A DNA stretch of 60,000 bases from Takakia lepidozioides (taxonomy: Eukaryota; Streptophyta; Takakiopsida; Takakiales; Takakiaceae). Positions 1-12,179 of this stretch are shown piece after piece. A program made the translations under genes and the position numbers. The notes beneath the pieces were generated by a model. That model saw nothing but the letters and a program-made list of their open reading frames with translations. It had not been told where the DNA came from and ran no database searches. Every line of letters starts with the position of its first letter. Position 1 is the first letter of the stretch. The DNA lies in assembly GCA_030704615.1 (NCBI GenBank), contig CM060734.1, positions 30,212,042-30,272,041 of the forward strand. Direction: 5' to 3'.

Positions 1-1027
1 TCCTATGTTACAATGTCATTACTATGAACTTTAGCATTGAGCTTCTTACCTCAATGACACGCATGTGGATGAAGGTTGTTACGTAACATACACTTGAATC
101 CTGCTTTCACTTTCTTCTGGCCAGACTGATAAGTGTAACTGGCCATGCAAGCACAGCCACATCTGTGTAGCACAGTTGCCCCTGATATACTCGTGGTACA
201 AGGACTTCGTCTCTCTTCACACCACCAACCATGCTCATCTCTCACAATCCATATACTTGAATTTACGTTCTGCCATGATCACTACTTGGATCAATCTATG
301 CATAACAAACGTGAGAAATACGTCGCACTTATCTTGGCCCTTAGACAACGCGACTCACAAACCGCCCCCTTCACTATCATTACTCGAGGTGCCCGTGGCG
401 GGGTTCATTGCTGCCTTTGAAACAAAACCTTGGCCTAACCCACGCCATATCTTTGTTCCCTCCATCTCACTGCCATTAGGTCCCTCACAGCACTCATCCT
501 CAACAAATGCAAGATAGAAAGCGGGAAGCTGACGCTTTGTAGGCAGACCCCCACTTATATATATTTCAATATAGAGCCCACACCTGAAAGGGGGCAGTAC
601 CCGAAAGGGGAAGAGGCTCTTATTTACGCTAACTTCAGTTGGCGTCCTGTCTCTCTCTCTAGCACAGTTGCAGTGCTAGTGTGAAGGCAATGCTTTCTGG
701 TGTGATCATGACACTTCCCTAGGTTGCCATCAGCTGTTCACACCATGGTGCGACTGGCTGAATTTTGCACCATGGTGGATTAAATACCTGTCAGCAAGGT
801 CCGCAAGGTTTAAGGGCCAAGTAAGGTGCCTTCAATGGCATGTGACAGCCAATGTTCATAGGAAATGGTAAATGAGCACATCTCTCTCTCTCTTCGTGTG
901 GCTATAGCTTTTGGGGTAAACGCTCAACTCAAACTTTTAAACTGTAAACAAACTGTCAGGAAACCTATCAGGGTGCTAGATACGTCATCTTTGTTAAATT
1001 CTTTGTCTGGCTACGCATTAAATACAG
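1..1027. other. No gene recognised; probable MATE intron or upstream sequence
   Basis: No reading frame here resembles a known protein. Because the first recognisable MATE exon begins mid-protein at 1028, this stretch is most simply an intron of that gene, with the amino-terminal exons lying before the window. A SINE 3' part sits at about 570-662. The remainder shows nothing I can support. Confidence 0.4.
570..662 (+). repeat. SINE 3' body ending in a CT-rich tail
   Basis: The segment runs from AGCCCACACCTGAAAGG through TTATTTACGCTAACTTCAG to a TCTCTCTCTCT tail. The same order of blocks is seen reversed at 19540-19640, and its core recurs near 2190 and 13840. Repetition at several places and the simple-sequence tail suggest the 3' half of a tRNA-derived SINE family. 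No tRNA-like head is clear in this copy. Confidence 0.5.
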
Positions 1028-3527
1028 GTGGGTACTTACTGGGGCGGACGATTGCCCTCCTCGTTGTCATGACACTTGCAACATCCATGGCAGCAAGGCA
1101 GGGAGCCATCCCCATGGCTGCCCATCAGGTCTGCATGCAAATTTGGTTGGCGGCATCTTTACTCTCAGACTCCCTGGCTCTTGCTGGTCAGGTGCGTGTT
1201 GAGATGTGTAGACAATACTCGCTCCTTTATTTTTAGGGTTTCCTTCAGGTAAATTTAAAAGGGTTGGCAACAACTGAGATTAAGCTAAAATAGCTAGCAG
1301 GAAAGACCTCACTATGAATTTTGTATTTTCCAGATTGGACACCAGTTGGCTGTTAAGTGCCGCTGAATCAGCAAGCCCATGTGTTGCGTCAGGGTCAGTC
1401 TTTGGTCCAGGATGCCAGGTCGTTCTCTCAGGAATATGAAGTCACTAATAACCAATCCTCTGCTTTTGAAGGCAGTTTGTCAGAAGCCAGTTCTACAGGT
1501 TTTTGAGACTGTGCATTTGTAGGAGTTGTTTGTCTCTCAGATGTTCATGTCACTAAAGTGGCTCCATATACAGGGTATGCTTTGCATCTCCTTTTGAAGA
1601 ACACAGGAACCGTTGTCCCGTAGTATTACATGACTTTTCAGCCTTTGTTCTATTCAAAATCAAGAACAAGATTCTACAGTCTTATGTGGGGTGTTCTCTT
1701 CAGGCCACTTATGTTAGGTTCTGTCTCTCTCTCCCTCTCTTTCTTCCCAAACTATGTATTGGGTGAGTCCTCCCGTGTTATTCGGGGTCTAATTGGACGG
1801 CATCTTTTTATTGTTTCTTTTTCAACTTCATTGTCTTGATGTGTTCGTTTTCATGTTTGAAAGCTTTTGTTTACAGTGGATACTGACTGTCTCATTTCAA
1901 CTTTAGTTACCTCTCAACTATGAGTTCAGAGTTTATTAGGCTCTCACATTGAGATATGCTTTTGAAAGCAGGTATGCAGCCAAGTGGTTAGGACACAAGG
2001 CTGCCTTACAAGTGGTCCGGGGTTCAAAAGCACATAGGTGTATGTTGGATGTCATCCATTTTAGCCAACCCATAAAAGGGGGTCGACCGGTCACCTAATG
2101 TTTAGGTACCTGGGGGCTCTTAGGTTTGTTGCCCTGGTTACAGCTGTTAGAAGGTGTCCACTTCCCATCAGAAGGCCCATAATTTACGCTTGCTTCAGTG
2201 GAGTCAACCCTTTTGCTGGATCAGCTCCAAGACTGACTGTGTGTGGTTTGACTGTGTTTGTTGGAATGCTGTTGATATATCAGGCGATAATTGCTAGTGC
2301 CTTTGCCAAACATGACTTGAAGCGTGCAAAAGAGGCCACCTTCCGTGTTCTACAGGTTGGTATCCCGCATTCATGCATGACTGATATTTGTGATTGATGT
2401 GCAGGAATATGTAACTTAACTTTTCAACTCGGAAACGATGGACATCTTAAATGCTACAATATGTTATCAGACTCCTCAGTGATTTTGTGTTTCAAGATTA
2501 AGACAGCTTGTAATAGTGACACTTAGGTGGGTGACTACCAACAGCCATGTTCTAACTGTCTGTGTTTTTATCTCTGTGATTCTGACAGGGATCCCTTTTA
2601 TGTCATTTGGGAGCAGATTGGATTGGCATTTGGATTGTTCATGGCTCTGGTCCTGGGAGTGGGTATGCCTGCCTTCTCTAGGGTATTTACTAAGGACACT
2701 GGCGTCCTAGAAGTCATGGCACTCCTTATTCCGGTATGCTATTGCTTTTGGAGTCCTGTGGTTGAAAAACTATTGGATAAGTCTTATTTCCTTCAGTTCT
2801 GCTAGTAACCATATCATTCTGGCAAGGCATGACAGTATCTATCTCATCACCAATTTTCTGTATGATGTTCCAGGTTTGCTGGATAATACATCGGTAAAAT
2901 GTTTGATCCAGTGTACGTTTCTGCAGTTTTGGGTTTGAAGTGCCTTTCATCTTTAACTGGGGCAATGTACCCTCTTACTTTCACCTACATGTATTTGGTA
3001 TCTTGCAGTTTGTGGCTGTGACACAACCAATCAACGCACTCGCATTTGTATTTGATGGTCTTCATTATGGGGCTTCGGACTTTGCATATGCAGCATACAG
3101 TATGGTGAGACAGCTTTGCTTTCCTAGTCCTGTCCCCAAAATAGAAACCACTTTTAGCAGATGTCAATTTTAATTCCTGTTCATAGTTGGGTTGAATTAC
3201 GTTGATCATGTTATGCTATAGGTGGACCAGGATTGAGATTCTTTTAGTGATTCAAATGGCTGTTGTGCTCTGCCCACCAGGTTTTGAGTGGCTATGGAAA
3301 CAGATGTCAGCTATGGAAAGGTTACTTACTGGGGTGCTGAAACATGTGTGCAGATACTACTTGCGATCCCAGCTACCTTAGTCCTGCTGTTTCTTCCAAA
3401 CATATGGGGCCTTCCTGCAGTGTGGATGGGGCTTACAGTCGTCATGAGCCTCCGTATGTTTGCTGGATTTCTGAGGTTTGTTGACCCTGCTACAAGCATC
3501 CCCATCCTGGTCAGTCAAGGCTATTAG
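1028..3527 (+). CDS. MATE efflux transporter, C-terminal exons (DTX42/FRD3-like), 5' part missing
   Basis: This is the carboxyl-terminal half of a multidrug and toxin extrusion (MATE) transporter, a membrane antiporter; the nearest plant relatives I recall are the citrate exporters FRD3 and DTX42. Five exons join in phase: 1028-1191, 2284-2355, 2617-2733, 3009-3104 and 3354 to about 3475 or 3527. Each boundary has AG before it and GT after it. Recognisable blocks are GRTIALLVVMTLATSMAARQ, MAAHQVCMQIWLAASLL, ASAFAKHDLKRA and TQPINALAFVFDG followed by GASDFAYAAYSM. The fifth exon, placed at the GTGTGCAG acceptor, gives exactly the spacing expected of relatives. The amino half lies upstream of the window. 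The last residues are unsure: either the frame stops at 3527 or a further exon follows a GT at 3476. SINEs occupy the introns. No defect is seen in these exons. Confidence 0.85.
1972..2235 (+). repeat. tRNA-derived SINE in a MATE intron
   Basis: The head has a pol III box A-like run (AAGTGGTTAGGACAC) and, about 35 bases on, a box B-like GGGGTTCAAAAGC. A body follows with GGTGTCCACTTCCCATCAGAAGG and ATAATTTACGCTTGCTTCAGT. The body also occurs at 13710-13895. Head and body in this order are the usual SINE architecture. It lies wholly inside the intron between 1192 and 2283. Confidence 0.55.
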
Positions 3528-3539
3528 AGTACAAGTGCA

Positions 3540-5150
3540 AACACAAGGAGCAGTCTGCCCTGGCCACATTGGTGTGGTATTATCAGTACTTGCTATATTG
3601 ATTTGTATGGCAGGACCATCTGGGTTAGTAGAGAGTACCACTTATCTTAACCAGGCCTTCAGCCTCCCCATGTTCTTTGGAATATGTATGATGGCCAAAC
3701 GGCAAAAGGGCAGGGAGTGGGTGGTCTGGAATTCAAATCCCGTCACCAAATTCCACCAACCCATAGTCATATCAATGAGACGAGGATTTTTCCAGCAGGT
3801 TCATCTTATGATTACTGTGCACTGAAGTGCATGGCTGCTACTGTAGGTGCTCCTTTTGTCTATTTTTGAAAGAAGTTGACCCTGACAAGGTGGGATGTGA
3901 GCTGCTCTGAAGAACTCCCAGTTTCAGGCTTAAATTCCATGTCAACATAACAAAGTTATCACATGGAATTATTGATTTCTAGTCATAGTAAGAGATTGGA
4001 TGATGGTAGTTTCTCTCGTCTTTCTAACTTTTTCAATGTCCTGTATATCTGCAGGCTAGGAAGTCCGATGGGGCCTTGGCACTTTTTGACACAAGAGCTA
4101 GAGGATAGTCAACCTGAGTTGTGAAAGTAACGTCTCATCGCTGGAGCCTGGGAAATGCAGCTTTCCCTTACATCTCTTGAAACAAGAGGGACAAGATTGT
4201 GAACCAGAGTTGTAAAAATAGGTATAGCCACCCATCTCCACAGCGACACAAATTCAGTAGTTGGGAGGGATGTGCATTTCCACCTGAGTTGGTCGGTAAA
4301 GTGGTGCAAATCTGACTATGGCCTCTACACCTGATGCCATGGCACCATCTGGAGTAAAAGAACAAGAAAAGATGTGTGTTCCCTCTTTGTGGCAATCTCA
4401 GGGAATAGTAACGAAATCCTGCATTGTTATGAGGTGCGGGGTTGCATATTGACATTATTCCGCAATTTGTGATTGTGAATAGCACAGGATGTACATTGTC
4501 AAACTCCAATCCATTTTTGAAGTGCAGAGTGTGTGCTAACACTAAATCAGAAAGAAGTTATGCTTGAGTGGGCTAGTGGGATCTCCAATGCCACTCCCTT
4601 AGTGCTGCGTAAGTGCAAATTAGCTTGATTGTATGTACAAACGCACCTGGCATCTTGCAGCTTTCTATTCAAGTCTCAGTAGGAAGGCCACGGTAGTGGG
4701 ACTTACCTTGGTAGAAATGAATGAAATGAAATGAAATGAAATGGTACTTCAGATGTCAGTGGAAAGTTCCAAGACTCATGGGACAAGAGGAAGAAAGAAA
4801 TAAGAAAGAGAGGGGCCCTCCACAAGCAGCCCAAAAGCAACTATGATGGTAAACCCACGCTGATAACCTAATGCAGGTAAGCTGCCAAGCATTTCTGGTC
4901 CTCGAAAGGAAGAGCTTTCTGAGGAATTGGGTATCACGGGGTACTTAGACAATTGAATCTGCCACGGATCCATTGAAAGAAGAAATGCTCTTCATATGTG
5001 GTCCTCATTCCGCAGACTGTAGAGTGCCAATAAGCCCCCCAAGTTTGGGTGGGCCCTGTTCATTCTGAATTAGCGTGGTCCAGGAATTAGAGTGGGGGGG
5101 TTATATAATAAGGCATATGCAGAGGGATTTCAAGAAATGAAGGGGTCCAA
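3540..5150. other. Non-coding stretch after the MATE gene
   Basis: No convincing gene. At about 3690-3770 a possible SINE head is seen (GGGTGGTCTGGAATTCAAATCCC). At 4722-4744 there is a short (GAAAT)n microsatellite. A second tRNA-like piece near 4640-4710 (TATTCAAGTCTCAG) is weak. The rest shows nothing recognisable. Confidence 0.4.
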
Positions 5151-5339
5151 AAAAAGACGGCAGGAACGTGATACCTATTAAATCGAGGATGGTTCAGGGC
5201 CGCGATTTGTCTCGATTGTTCAGAATGATCGTTCTAGAAAACTACATGCAGGGTGACGGGTGGTATGGAAGGACGAACAGATCAGGTCGCAAGGAGAGAG
5301 TGCATGAGAATATGAACGCGATAGAGACATGGCGATGCT

Positions 5340-5910
5340 GCCAGATGCAAAACAAAGGACAAATTTTTACAAACTAGCGTCACCATAGGTGTTGGAGGAG
5401 CAGATGTCCCTGAAGATTCTCGGGCAAATATGGACGACTTTCTGCAGGAAGCTTGTGTGGCTGGATCGTGCGCGTTGGAAAAGGGTGGCACCCTCTTGCA
5501 TCTACATCTGCAAATGGTTTGTCAGGTATATACTTCAAGTATCCAAATGTTGAACATACTCATAAAAAAGAAATTAGGATGTAGATCCAAAAGCTGCGCC
5601 TCCCGGTCATCCGGTTCATTGCAAATTATTGGGAGAGAGGGGTCTTCATACATTTGTTGGCATGGTGGGCTACTATCTCAAAGACAACAATGAACCGCAC
5701 TTCTGGTTTGTGCATAAGGGTATTGTAGCTCAGCATATGCAACAGTGCATGGACGAATATGTCAAGTTTGGTGCATTTGCCTCAATGTGTCATTTCTCCC
5801 AATTGTATATTGAAAGATGGGAGGAATATTTGTATACATTGTCGTGGAATCTCACCACGAACCTTTTTCGCCTCTTTGCAAGTTCTTGCATCCTGCACTT
5901 GGGAAAGTGA
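5340..5910 (+). pseudogene. HUH endonuclease (Rep-like) remnant, Replitron-type element
   Basis: Two overlapping frames join into one degraded replication-initiator-like protein. The first (about 5348-5570) reads FLQTSVTIGVGGADVPE and then CALEKGGTLLHLHLQMV, where HLH is a His-hydrophobic-His (HUH) motif. After a frameshift near 5575 the second frame (about 5600-5910) has GLHTFVGMVGYYLKDN, where YYLKD matches the YxxK tyrosine motif of single-tyrosine HUH nucleases, followed by EYVKFG. The order HUH then Tyr is that of Rep and of the Replitron transposons described from green algae and plants. Only the nuclease portion is visible; no terminal repeats were found. It is broken by a frameshift and ends abruptly. 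The family name is from memory of motif context, so a different HUH element is possible. Confidence 0.5.
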
Positions 5911-7514
5911 GCTCTCACGGTGTCTCCCGAAATGTGAGCATGCACTCCCTTCCACGAGCCATCAGTGAGCAGGGCGTTAGGTACATTGACAAACGTGCGT
6001 GGACAAAGGCCCTGCTTGACAAGATCCAGGGCACATCCCAATGAGCGTCAGCAAATGAACCCCAGATTATTTACATGGCCATTACACATCATTTCTCTCA
6101 CAGTTGGTCGCTCCAAAAGATTTCCTCCCCACCCGGTGGCGGAATTGGGTTTACTGTCCGATGAGGCCATGAAAGAGAGGCCCCTGGGAGAATCATTCTG
6201 CACGCCTTGTTGACCCGCAAGACCTTGGCTGGAGCGTTAGTCGAGCACCCTTAATTCCAAGGACCAACAGGGGGTATGATCCTAGGAAGGACCAGCCTTC
6301 AGAATGTCGGAAAGCACTGCATCAACGTGACTAGAGATCAATTTCCAGCTTCTAGCACTCATCCTAGAACTTAGAAACTCTGAGAGTTGCAAAGGTCGTG
6401 ATATGCAACGGTCATGGAACTCTTTCCACTAGTTCTACCTGAAGATCGTGAACCCGCACATGGTATCACAGATCAACCAAAAAAAGGAATAGCAGGGGAC
6501 CGAAAGTCCACACATTACCCTTACATTAGCCCTAAAAAGTAGTACAGACGAGAGGCTCAATGACACGACCCGCTGCGGCCCCGTTTTCACGTTGTATGAA
6601 TGCCAGAAACAGTTTATAGCACAGTAAAGCTTTGATATCAATACAAAAAAATAACAGCACATGAGTCCGAATGTGCACTTTGAGCATACAAGTCCGGATC
6701 TTAGACGTTTTTAAGCCTGCCCTGAGCACAAACTGATAAAGTTAGACTTCTGGGACAACAAATGGAGATTAAATATGGACAATCACACACTAACAGTCAA
6801 CAAGAATCACCTACTCTTCTTGCTTACAACATATTCTCAATGGTGCGCACATACCAATCCATCTTCCTCAATCACAATCTATCTAGTGGAAATTAGCTTC
6901 TATTACTTCCCTCCTCATACCCTAAACACAAATTTGTGACAAGAAACCATTCACGTCTCTTGGCACATGATCCATTATGAGCACAATACCATCAACAACA
7001 TATGCAACAGAATTTGCCTCTCCAAGCTCCTCATCTTAATCCGAATCCATGTCCTCGGTCGATACCTATGCGAAAGCCTCCAATTCAGCCCCAAGAGCAT
7101 ATGGGGAAGAGAGATCACCACTCTTCACACCTCTATTACATCCTACCCCCCATGGTACTGTTAACACTCCCAAATCCACTGACATCCAATTCCATGGCTG
7201 GCCTAGCACCATTTGCTCGCTCTGCTTCCATCTCCCCTTGAGGAACTAGCACCACTCTCTAGTCCACCACTGCCACCACCACCTTCACCAAGTCCACACT
7301 ACAATAGATTGGCCGTATTACGATTTTTTCTTATGTTTTTATCCTGAATTTGACATAGAAGGGGCTATTGCAGAACATGGTTGCGTCAAGCATCTTCCAA
7401 GCAGATGAATGCTTCTTCCAGCATTTATAAACTGCTGCTGCAGATACCGATGGCTGGGAGTCTAAGAGCCACTCCCTGGTTAGTAGAAGCATGGTAAACG
7501 CCATAACCAGCGTG
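5911..7514. other. No gene recognised
   Basis: Short open frames only, none with family features. It may include the rest of the HUH element (for example around 5960-6210), but I cannot show this. The segment becomes AT-rich between 6430 and 7330. Confidence 0.4.
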
Positions 7515-7785
7515 AGAGCCGGATAGGGAGACCCCGCCACCATATTACGTGCTGAGCTTATGGCTATTTTCGAAGCACTCTCCCAGTTGTCCTCATCCCC
7601 TCCCCCACTACATTTTTACAGATATCCTTACCTCATTATTTCTTATTCGTAATCACCTCTCCAGCCCATCTTGCCACCTCCATCACCCAGACCGTAACCT
7701 CATCACTATTGTCAACCTTGCCGTTTCCATCGATCACACCATACACTTTATCAAACTGTCGGACATCCTGCACGGTGATCCATAG
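7515..7785 (+). pseudogene. LINE RNase H domain fragment
   Basis: The frame reads LRAELMAIFEALSQLSS, then after a one-base shift TDILTSLFLIRNH. These correspond to the Glu-bearing helix (RAE) and the Asp-bearing strand (TD) of RNase H domains carried by plant LINE ORF2 proteins. It stops near HFIKLSDIL, where the conserved SHxGIxGN segment should follow, and meets sequence of the opposite orientation at about 7790. It is a 3' LINE piece truncated on both sides. Confidence 0.5.
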
Positions 7786-7789
7786 AGAT

Positions 7790-8735
7790 GCAAAGTCCCC
7801 CCAAGCCGCTTCAGTGAGAAGAAAGGACATTGGCGGTCTTTTCTTGAAAATTAGTGGAGAAATGCAGGAAGCCTTTGGGATGTCCTGGAAGCCGATCTCT
7901 GAGGAGCTGCTGAGGAACAAGCCTGGGAATGTTTTGATACTTGCAAGTGTCTTGGCAATAGCAGAGTGGCATGCAATTCCGGTGGTGACCACAATGTTGG
8001 AAGGCTGCGGTGATCTGTTGGGAAGAATTGCTGAATCAGCCGGAGGTGGGGTGGGTGTATGTAGAACCCCTCCTACGGGTATCCATTTGCCTTTGCTGGC
8101 CCAGGTTGCCTTTACATGTGTTGATTCCAGTCCCATTGGGTCTGTAGAGTTCCGGACTTTCTTAGGGGCTGGAAGAGTGGGGCTGATTTGTTGTGGTCCA
8201 GAGCCTGGGTTGTTTGTTGGACTCTTGATTTGCAGCAGATCTGCGGGTTCATCCGATGAATAGGAGGTGCCTCTGGCTCCTACGAGGTTTGTCTTGACCG
8301 GAGTGGAGTTTTCCCCTGGGTGGTGGATAGGGGCAAGAAAAGAGTTGCTGGCTCTTCCTCCTCCTCTTTTCCATTTCCCTCTGCGTTGTCGTTGATTTGT
8401 TCAAGCAGATCAACTGGGGGGGCCAGATCCAAGCGTTGCTGGAGTTGTGTGGGCTGTCTGTTTGGATCGGGAGGAATCTGAGCTGCACGGTCGAAGAATC
8501 GAGCTGGGGAGGTGGGCTCCGTCAGCTGCGTGTGAATCGGGAGGGATGACTGTGCTTGGTGGGCCAGAAAGAAGCCCGTCCCAGAGGAGGGCTGGGGACG
8601 GAGTGCGTGAGGGAATCTAGGGGGACCTGATAGCGGGCGCTTCCAGTGCTTGTTGCAGTTCTTGAGATGGGATGAGGTAAGGGGCCCCATTGTTGTTAGA
8701 ATAGTAAGAGGTTGAGGAGGAGCAGGCACGGGCAC
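7790..8735 (-). pseudogene. Pro/Ser-rich reading frame, possibly LINE ORF1
   Basis: Read on the minus strand from the ATG at 8733-8735, an open frame rich in Pro, Ser, Gln and Glu runs to about 8285. After a one-base shift it continues through SYSSDEPADLLQIKSP and KGKWIPVGGVLHTP to about 7790. No domain is recognised. The composition and its abutment to an RNase H fragment suggest a retroelement ORF1 or gag-like protein. The two pieces are tail to tail, so they are not one intact element. Confidence 0.3.
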
Positions 8736-8739
8736 CAGC

Positions 8740-9508
8740 GAGGAGTAGAGGTAGCAGTGTAGATCTCGCGCGAAGAGCTTGACTCGGCTTGGGTGGCGGT
8801 GGTGGGGGCGATTGGGGGGCCGACCAAGTGGCAGAGTGAGAGTTATAGGACTTGAAGGTGACGGCGGCAGCTAAGGCATGGGGGATCCGAAGCTGATGAA
8901 TGGCACCGCTTAATAGATAGGGAGTTAAGATAGAGGTCAGGACAATGAAGGACGTTTGATGATTTTTAGATGTGAAGGTGATGATAAAGAGAAGGATGAT
9001 GAGAGGACAAGAGGAGTGAGCAAGTGCATGAAAAACAAGTGTAATGGAAATCTGTTAAAGCAACTGCAAAGAATAAAAGTATTAGGATTGAGTTATCCGT
9101 CCTGAAAGACTGTTTGTACAGCCACACCAGAAGTAGTCGCGAAGGCGAGGCAGCGAGAGAGACGAAGAGACCGTTGGGGGTCTCTCTCTCTCACCGCAAA
9201 CTGCGGAACTCCTCCGCCGCTCCATCCCCCGGAGTTCCCTACTTTTGTTTCTCTGTTCCAAGATTTACATTCCACTCGATACTTCTTGTTCTGGTGGGCT
9301 CTACACGTAGGGCCCTATTTAAAAACGCAGACTAGAACATGAACCATAATTATATCAATGTTTGTATGAATAAGTACCTCGTCACTAATGCAACCCTCGA
9401 CATGATGCTACCATCATGTGTATCTCTACTAGATAGGTACCCCCTAAATTTCTCTTTGCCTTATCCCATAATATATATGTTCTTTCACGGTTTTCTATTT
9501 TCCTAAAT
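8740..9508. other. No gene recognised
   Basis: Purine-rich (GATGA/GAGG) sequence from 8900 to 9060, then a short CT-rich run at 9180-9192. Frames across 9093-9335 on both strands look like chance. Confidence 0.4.
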
Positions 9509-10161
9509 CTACACGTAATGCAATATCTCGCAATGTTTTTGGATCTGTGCGTGAGCTTTCTCAGGAAGCTTGGGGTTCATAATTGCCTCATTCGGATATG
9601 AGATAATGAACCAATCAAGACGACAGTTGCTACCCGCACCTGTGTCGTCCTCCCGTACACATCCATTGTGAAGTTTTCCATTGGGAAGCTTAAAATTGTG
9701 GATTTCTTTAACAAAGAGCACAGTGTTTTGTGGGAGGTCGTCCGAGGCCACACTCGCAAATGGCACTAATGCATTGTATGCACCTTGTCCATAAGGATAT
9801 TCTCTTTTATTGATGATGCTGAAGGTGTCCGGCTGAGAAGCAGTGTTGATGAGCTCGCCATTGCTTAGATAACATGTTCCTTCTTCATAGCACTTGCCAT
9901 AGGTGCTTTTGTCGACTTTTGCTATAACACTCCAGAATCAGTTTTGAGTGCTTTCATTTTGGGTCCGCTCAAATTAATCACATTGCCATTATCATCTACG
10001 TCTTTTTCTCCCTCTCTCGAAATCCAAATTTGGGTGAATTCTACAACCCGTCTCGCACCATTGTAGCAGCTTAACCCTCCTGCATCGGTAGTCTTGATCA
10101 TTCCCAACGATACTACAAGCAAAACCGTAGGAACAACAAACAATGAATTCATCTTCATCAT
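9509..10161 (-). pseudogene. Secreted double-psi beta-barrel / 3D-domain-like protein, one frameshift
   Basis: The minus-strand frame starts at the ATG at 10159-10161 with a clear signal peptide (FVVPTVLLVVSLGMI, cleavage near TTDA). It runs through SCYNGARRVVEFTQIW and ISREGEKDVDDNG to KALKTDSG. A shift near 9926 then moves to the frame that continues VIAKVDKSTYGKCYEEGTC, YPYGQGAYNALVPFASVA, LPNGKLHNGCVREDDTGAG and CRLDWFIISYP, stopping at 9509. GCVREDDTG followed by a Cys and an aromatic Asp segment resembles the 3D (triple-aspartate)/RlpA-like barrel of secreted cell-wall-active proteins of fungi and bacteria. The role is inferred only: an apoplastic protein acting on wall material. A small unrecognised intron is the alternative to a frameshift. 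No neighbouring host gene is related. Confidence 0.45.
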
Positions 10162-10164
10162 TCC

Positions 10165-12175
10165 TCACTACGTTGTTTTAATTTCAAAACTTACCACAAA
10201 CTACAATGAAGACTATCACCTTGCAATGACCACTCAAAATAATTATACTCACAAGCTTAAAATGCCATCTCAAAAAAGTGCACAGAGGTAGTGATGATGA
10301 GTATAGAAGTTCTGACTTAATATTGAATATTCAATGTTTAGTAACACTTTGTAGATCAGGTGAAGATTGAAATTCATCATTGATCAGTTGTTTGATCTTT
10401 TATAGTTGCTTTAGGGAGCACCATGTTCATCATAGCTTGTCATAAACTATAGACATAAGCCAAAGAGCTCTATGACCTAATATTAGTTACTATCTTAGAT
10501 CAGTCCAACAGATAAGCCATATGGATTTTATTTAATGTACTTCAATTCCGTCCCTACTGAATCGGAGTTCAGAAGAGATAATTACAAGAATACTCGTCTG
10601 ATTGACCCCAAGGATTGACCATGTTTTTAACCTAGTTGCACAAAATGACGTGACGTGACGTTAACACGTCAGCAGCACGTCCGAAGTCGCATCCTAACTT
10701 ACATCACGTCACCTCAAAATTGACTCTACGTTGTGTAATGTTTTGTAAATTTTAACTTTTATATTGTATAGTTTATTATAGTATCACATAAGCCGCCATA
10801 TTATATCTGGTAGTTCAAAATTTTAAGAAACTATTTTCAGAAAAATATATGAGAGCGCAAGATTTAGCGGCCCTAAATTTAAAAAATATATTTGATAAAT
10901 CGAGACCGCCAGCTCTGTACGCCCCGCATTATCAAGCTGACTAATTGTAACGGCTGACATGGCAATTGTTTTTGTATTGTTTGTTTATGTCACGTGACAA
11001 TTTTTTGTATGGTTTAGTTTATGTGATACTTGTCTTTATCCCCTATATTTTTATTTTTATTTTAAATATAAAATTGACATAACGCAAGCCCATCTCAGCG
11101 TCAGATCTGACGTGACCTTATGTTAGATCAGTGTGCAACCCTAGTTTTTAATACCATCTTTATATTTGATAATTATATTCAAGGCGGTAGTGGTGTTACA
11201 TTTATTTGTTTATAGGCCCTATTGGGAACAAGTACCCACCAGTTAGTGTACTAGGGTTTACTTTCACTTTTGCACGTTTCATACCACATGTTGTCTATCG
11301 CTATAATCGCAAACATCTTTCACACCGCTCGTTCTCTTTTATAAACATATTGTCTGAAATTGTCCCTATCCATTTATAACTCCCCACATTAATTAAGCCT
11401 CTAAAGTCGAATTTATCTACCACTCTTGAAAATATGGTTTAAGAACCTTATAAGTTATCATTAATGATATCTGACCACAAAACTCTCATTTATACTCTTG
11501 GCCATAAATTACCATTCAATAAGGTACTCCAGTAGTTAGAGATGTTTTGAACCACACAAATATTGACGTTATCCTCATGCATGACTATGTTGCATTGCCA
11601 ATTTCAATTTTAATGCACTTTGTTGTAGATGCAACTTGAACCGATTGGATCAATATGAATAGGAAATGAAGTCAAGTGGCCCCAACCCTAAACTAGTGGA
11701 GCAATGTGGATCAGTGTTGGTGGTGATTAGATTTCACACTAGAGAATCACCAGCCGTTAGCCTGGTTATGTACCCCTGAAACTGGTGGTTATGAAAAAAA
11801 TCAAATAACATGTGTTATTGATAATCTTCAGTTATTATCAGTGTTGGGTGGGTATGTCACTGAGGACATGACCTACGGGCCCGGACTTGTCAATACGAAA
11901 ACACATTAAAAGCCCTTCAGAGCTTGTGAAGAAACAAATATTTTTGTTGTCCGAAGGATATGCATAATTTGTGCTCATTATTTCCTTGCCGGACATAGGT
12001 ATAAAGGGTTTGTTGCTATAGAAGCCTCTCGGTCATGTATCAGGGCAGGTCATGAATTTTATTAAAAATATATATTTTAACTGACTCCAACTTCTCTAAA
12101 TATTTTTATCTTAAGAGAAAAAAAAAATCAATTGCCAATGGCTCAAGTACATCATTATCCCTACCCTCACTTTGT
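10165..12175. other. AT-rich repeat-laden stretch without genes
   Basis: No coding sequence is seen. TGACG-rich clusters lie at about 10645-10730 and again near 11090-11130, possibly the ends of a small non-autonomous element. A dispersed repeat occupies 11165-11595 and is listed separately. Confidence 0.4.
11165..11595 (+). repeat. Dispersed repeat, copy 1 (inverted copy at 17265-17670)
   Basis: The run from GGTGTTACATTTATTTGT through CACCAGTTAGTGTACTAGGG, GGCCATAAATTACCATTCA and GAGATGTTTTGAACCA to GACGTTATCC is found in reverse complement at 17265-17670. The blocks keep the same order and similar spacing. The family is unknown and no coding capacity is seen. Confidence 0.7.
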
Positions 12176-12179
12176 TAAG

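Noticed and set aside
1972-2060. Functional tRNA gene
   Set aside because: Only box A- and box B-like blocks are present. Acceptor and anticodon stems do not pair, and a SINE body follows.
7709-8263. 184-residue plus-strand open frame
   Set aside because: It spans the junction of an RNase H fragment and the opposite-strand Pro/Ser-rich frame. It has no domain and is probably a shadow.
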